Shown here piece after piece: positions 61,301 through 64,000 of a stretch of 64,000 nt of DNA. Origin of the DNA: Clavelina lepadiformis (taxonomy: Eukaryota > Chordata > Ascidiacea > Aplousobranchia > Clavelinidae); the NCBI RefSeq assembly GCF_947623445.1, contig NC_135245.1:17739501-17803500 (forward strand). Reading direction: 5' to 3'. The notes below the pieces were generated by a model, which had not been told where the DNA came from, did no database searches, and saw only the letters and a list, made by a program, of their open reading frames with translations. Each line of letters begins with the position of its first letter. Within the stretch, counting starts at the first letter, position 1. A program made the translations under genes and the position numbers.

Positions 61301-63864
61301 TGTGTCCTTTTCACCAAGGCAAATAATTTAATTGTTTTTAAGTAACTGTAGCGCAAAGGAATAACAATGAAGTAATGCAATATATATTGTTAAATGTTTG
61401 TTCTTCTTTTGTAATGGCATACATTCATTCTAAGCGAAATGAAAGTAGCCATGTTGCACTAACGTTTCTGAAATTTTCTGTGTACACCGTAGCTGGTTGT
61501 ACACAGATGGTTTTCTGTATACTGTAGTTAAGCATTTGATAAGGTTCATTACTGTATTATATTTGCAATTTCTTACCCTGTTAACCGCTGTTTTTTTATA
61601 GAAATACAGAAATCGTTCTTTTTGGTTTAAGCAAGAATGTCAACAAACTGGAGCTGTTTATTAAAGATGTTATCAGCGAGGTTAAGTATGCCATGGCTCT
61701 CTCCAGAAAGCACCTTTGGGAATGGGCCATCGACTTCAATACGTATTCACCATTGCCATTACGCACGTCACTCACAATGGAACAAGCATTTTTAAATATG
61801 GTAATGAGATAAATATTCAAAAATTAAATTAACTTCTCAAGTTTATCGTAACTTTATGTTTCCTAGTTTCTGCTCATGAAGAGTTTTTGTCTTGTTGTTG
61901 GAAAACAATGTCTTGAAACATTTTTAGAGACCCTATGGCAAGCATGTTGAGCTGTTTGGTTGTCCTTTAACTGTAAACGTCAATTCAATGGAGTTCAGAT
62001 TTTGTGAAGTCTCAGGGAAATTGAAACGCTGCAGCTTTGCGAGAAGAACATGTGAGTAAAACAATTCTATTCTTATCTTTATCCTGGTTCAAACAAAATT
62101 TATCACGTGTGTCATTAGCTGACGCGGATCGCAAGACTCTCTCCGCAGGATCATTCTCTCCTGGGGAGAATGTTAAAGAGAAGAAAGGTGAGTAAAATAA
62201 ATTATATAGAAAGTTGGTGTTATTTTTAGGTTGTTTTTAATTATCGCCATGGAATGGTTACGGTGAAGTATTGATTTTACGTTTTTTTATATTTTGTTCT
62301 CTATATTTTATGTTAGTTCAAATATAAAAGAACTTATTCAGCAGATAAAAGAGTTTAAACCAACATGAAATGTTTCCTATAATGAGCACACAAATATAAT
62401 AGCTTAACCAAAATATTTACATGTTTCCGCATTTATGCTTCGTTGGTGTGGTTCAAGTAACTTATTGCACAGCATTGAAGTCATTTTCCACTCGACTGAG
62501 ATCCAACTCTCCAGGAATGACCGGTGGTTCGTCACCGAAATTCCGTCCCCGTAGTTCGGGTCCACCTTCAGAGGATGAGGACATTTTCAAAATTTTGCTT
62601 ATTGGGAACTCGGGTGTCGGGAAATTGGCGCTGATCTATCGGTTTCTCTACCCTGATGAGCCTATATTCAGGTTGAAGTTTAAAAGCACCGTTGGTAGGT
62701 GTTGGGAGTGCCTTCAGTCATGTGGTTATTTTATTATTGACGTTTTGTTTTAAAAATATAACAAGTGAGTGCGAGGTAGCTATGAGTCAACGCCGGCGGT
62801 TGTAGATCTTGCGAAAATAATCTTATAACCGTTCATCAAAAGAAATTTTTACTTTATGCTATTTCTATTAAAGGACTTGAGTGTGAAACAAAATGGGTCA
62901 AAATTAGTGGCAAGACGAGACAAATTCAAATGTGGTAAGCAATTTGTATATTAAATACGTTTGTTAACGTTAGTTTAATTAAATTTTATATGTGCCATAT
63001 GCTAAATTAAATTTTTGTAAGATACAATTTTTACACTAAGTAGATGTTAATGTTGCAAGTTACTGTCATTATTTGATCTAGGGATATTCCTGGCCAAAAA
63101 CATTTCACGTCAATGACAAGTTACTGGTTTAAAGGAGCTGATGGTATACTGCTTGTCTATGACGTCACTGACAGGCAGAGTTTCGATGATGTACCAGAAC
63201 ACTTCGTCCGCATTAAGCAGGTAATGTCTTGATTTAAGATGAAGTTACATTGTATATTACCAATCTCGATAGGAAACAAAAATACACATGGAAAATGCAT
63301 TAAAATTAATTACACACGCTGTGATATGGTTAATTTGGTTAAAAATTTATGCTGCAGCAAGCTGATGACGACGCCAAGGTTATTTTGGTGGGTAACAAAA
63401 TCGACATAAATGACAAAAGAAGGGTCGGCAAGCAGGAAGGTCTTAAGGTAATTGTTTTTTATTTCTGTGCAATCAGTAGCTAGGTTAGTGGTCAGTAATT
63501 TAAGTGGTCACATTTCAATCTGAGATGTAGGTATGTAAGAAGATTATGGTTGTTGATAGATAGGTCTCCTTGGTTTGTGCTAATTGTCATAAGTCACATG
63601 TCGCACAGCGCTTGTTTTTAAACACACGAAATAGAACACTAATAACATTATATTATCGTCAGATCTGCACGAGAATTCCGTAGGAATAAGAGCTAATTAT
63701 GACAATTAGCACAGGTTCACGAACTTTGAACTTGTAATGCTAAACGCTTACCTTGTGTACAGTTTGCCAAAGAACGTGGATTGAAATTTTTTGAAACAAG
63801 TGCTACGGGTAATATTAACGTTGCTGATATATTCACCATTCTTGTTGCTGATATCTTGAAAGAG
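55332..63864 (+). CDS. Protein kinase - macro - macro - WWE-like - Rab-like GTPase fusion (3' end beyond window)
   Basis: Twenty-two exons, 55332-55540, 55663-56121, 56329-56567, 56668-56832, 57037-57197, 57331-57368, 57656-57765, 58157-58399, 59427-59591, 59789-59944, 60087-60329, 60514-60672, 60856-60977, 61170-61318, 61602-61800, 61928-62051, 62119-62187, 62473-62694, 62874-62934, 63082-63220, 63358-63447 and 63763-63864, keep one frame for 1,208 codons. Kinase: G-loop 32-39, Lys53, H-G-D-L-K-P-Q-N with Asp155, DFG 173-175. Macro domains lie near 425-596 and 610-782 (D-V-I-V-N-G; F-P-A-L-G-T-G / L-P-A-I-G-A-G). WWE-like: about 915-985. Rab-like GTPase: from about 1040, with G-N-S-G-V-G-K-L, D-I-P-G-Q, N-K-I-D and E-T-S-A. 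The P-loop has Leu1055 where Ser/Thr is usual. Two introns use GC donors (after 59944 and 61318). Macro and WWE modules bind ADP-ribose signals, so a kinase/GTPase effector reading ADP-ribosylation is inferred. Confidence 0.75.
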
Positions 63865-64000
63865 GTAAGATTGCAGGTCGCATTACACTCATTTTTACTT
63901 GAGTAATTTTACCAGACTTAGCAGTATTATTGCCAGTAGTAGGGTGGATAAAATGAAAATCAATGTAGCACCATGCAGTTGAAGCGTTGATAAGTAACAA

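Noticed and set aside
1..64000. CRISPR arrays, bacterial operators, rRNA genes
   Set aside because: None seen. The sequence is eukaryotic with introns, and no intact tRNA cloverleaf or rRNA segment was found.

Overview
The window is eukaryotic nuclear DNA. It is AT-rich, with spliced genes, short introns, several MITEs and an LTR element. The gene set points to an invertebrate deuterostome, most likely an ascidian tunicate: a two-selenocysteine selenoprotein L gene, a NUSAP1 orthologue, expanded sulfotransferases and compact introns. The species cannot be named from sequence alone. Exon models were built by hand from open frames, GT/AG (sometimes GC/AG) signals, phase agreement and family resemblance. 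No transcript or database evidence was available.

Layout. 0.2-2.3 kb: broken KDZ-type transposase gene (+). 6.2-9.2 kb: seven-exon gene (-) with a homeodomain-like N-terminus and a GTF2I-like repeat near the C-terminus, with a MITE just beyond its stop. 13.7-16.5 kb: LTR element (-) whose interior holds only an envelope-like ORF. 18.7-21.3 kb: a small membrane-protein reading and a GLTP/CPTP-fold lipid-transfer gene (+). 22.7-24.3 kb: RING plus TPR protein (-). 25.1-29.7 kb: complete 13-exon NUSAP1 orthologue (-). 32.8-38.2 kb: tandem pair of P-loop sulfotransferase-like genes (+). 39.6-40.1 kb: decayed carbohydrate sulfotransferase copy (-). 41.0-44.1 kb: selenoprotein L (two in-frame TGAs, UxxU, plus a foldable SECIS element and poly(A) signal) directly downstream of TMEM242 on the same strand (-). 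45-47 kb: LINE remnant. 49.6-51.5 kb: intact carbohydrate sulfotransferase (+). 55.3-63.9 kb and beyond: a 22-exon (+) gene that joins a protein kinase, two macro domains, a WWE-like module and a Rab-like GTPase in one phase-consistent reading frame.

Most notable are the kinase-macro-macro-WWE-GTPase fusion, whose domain combination I do not recognise from any described family, and the selenoprotein L gene, which ordinary gene callers would truncate at the first TGA. Other notable points are the env-only LTR insertion, recurrent GC-AG introns, a possible TMEM242-SelL operon, and an exact 85-bp copy of a NUSAP1 intron/exon border lying upstream of that gene. The genes are mostly unrelated housekeeping or accessory functions. 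The only functional clusters are the sulfotransferases (32-51 kb) and the probable TMEM242-SelL pair.
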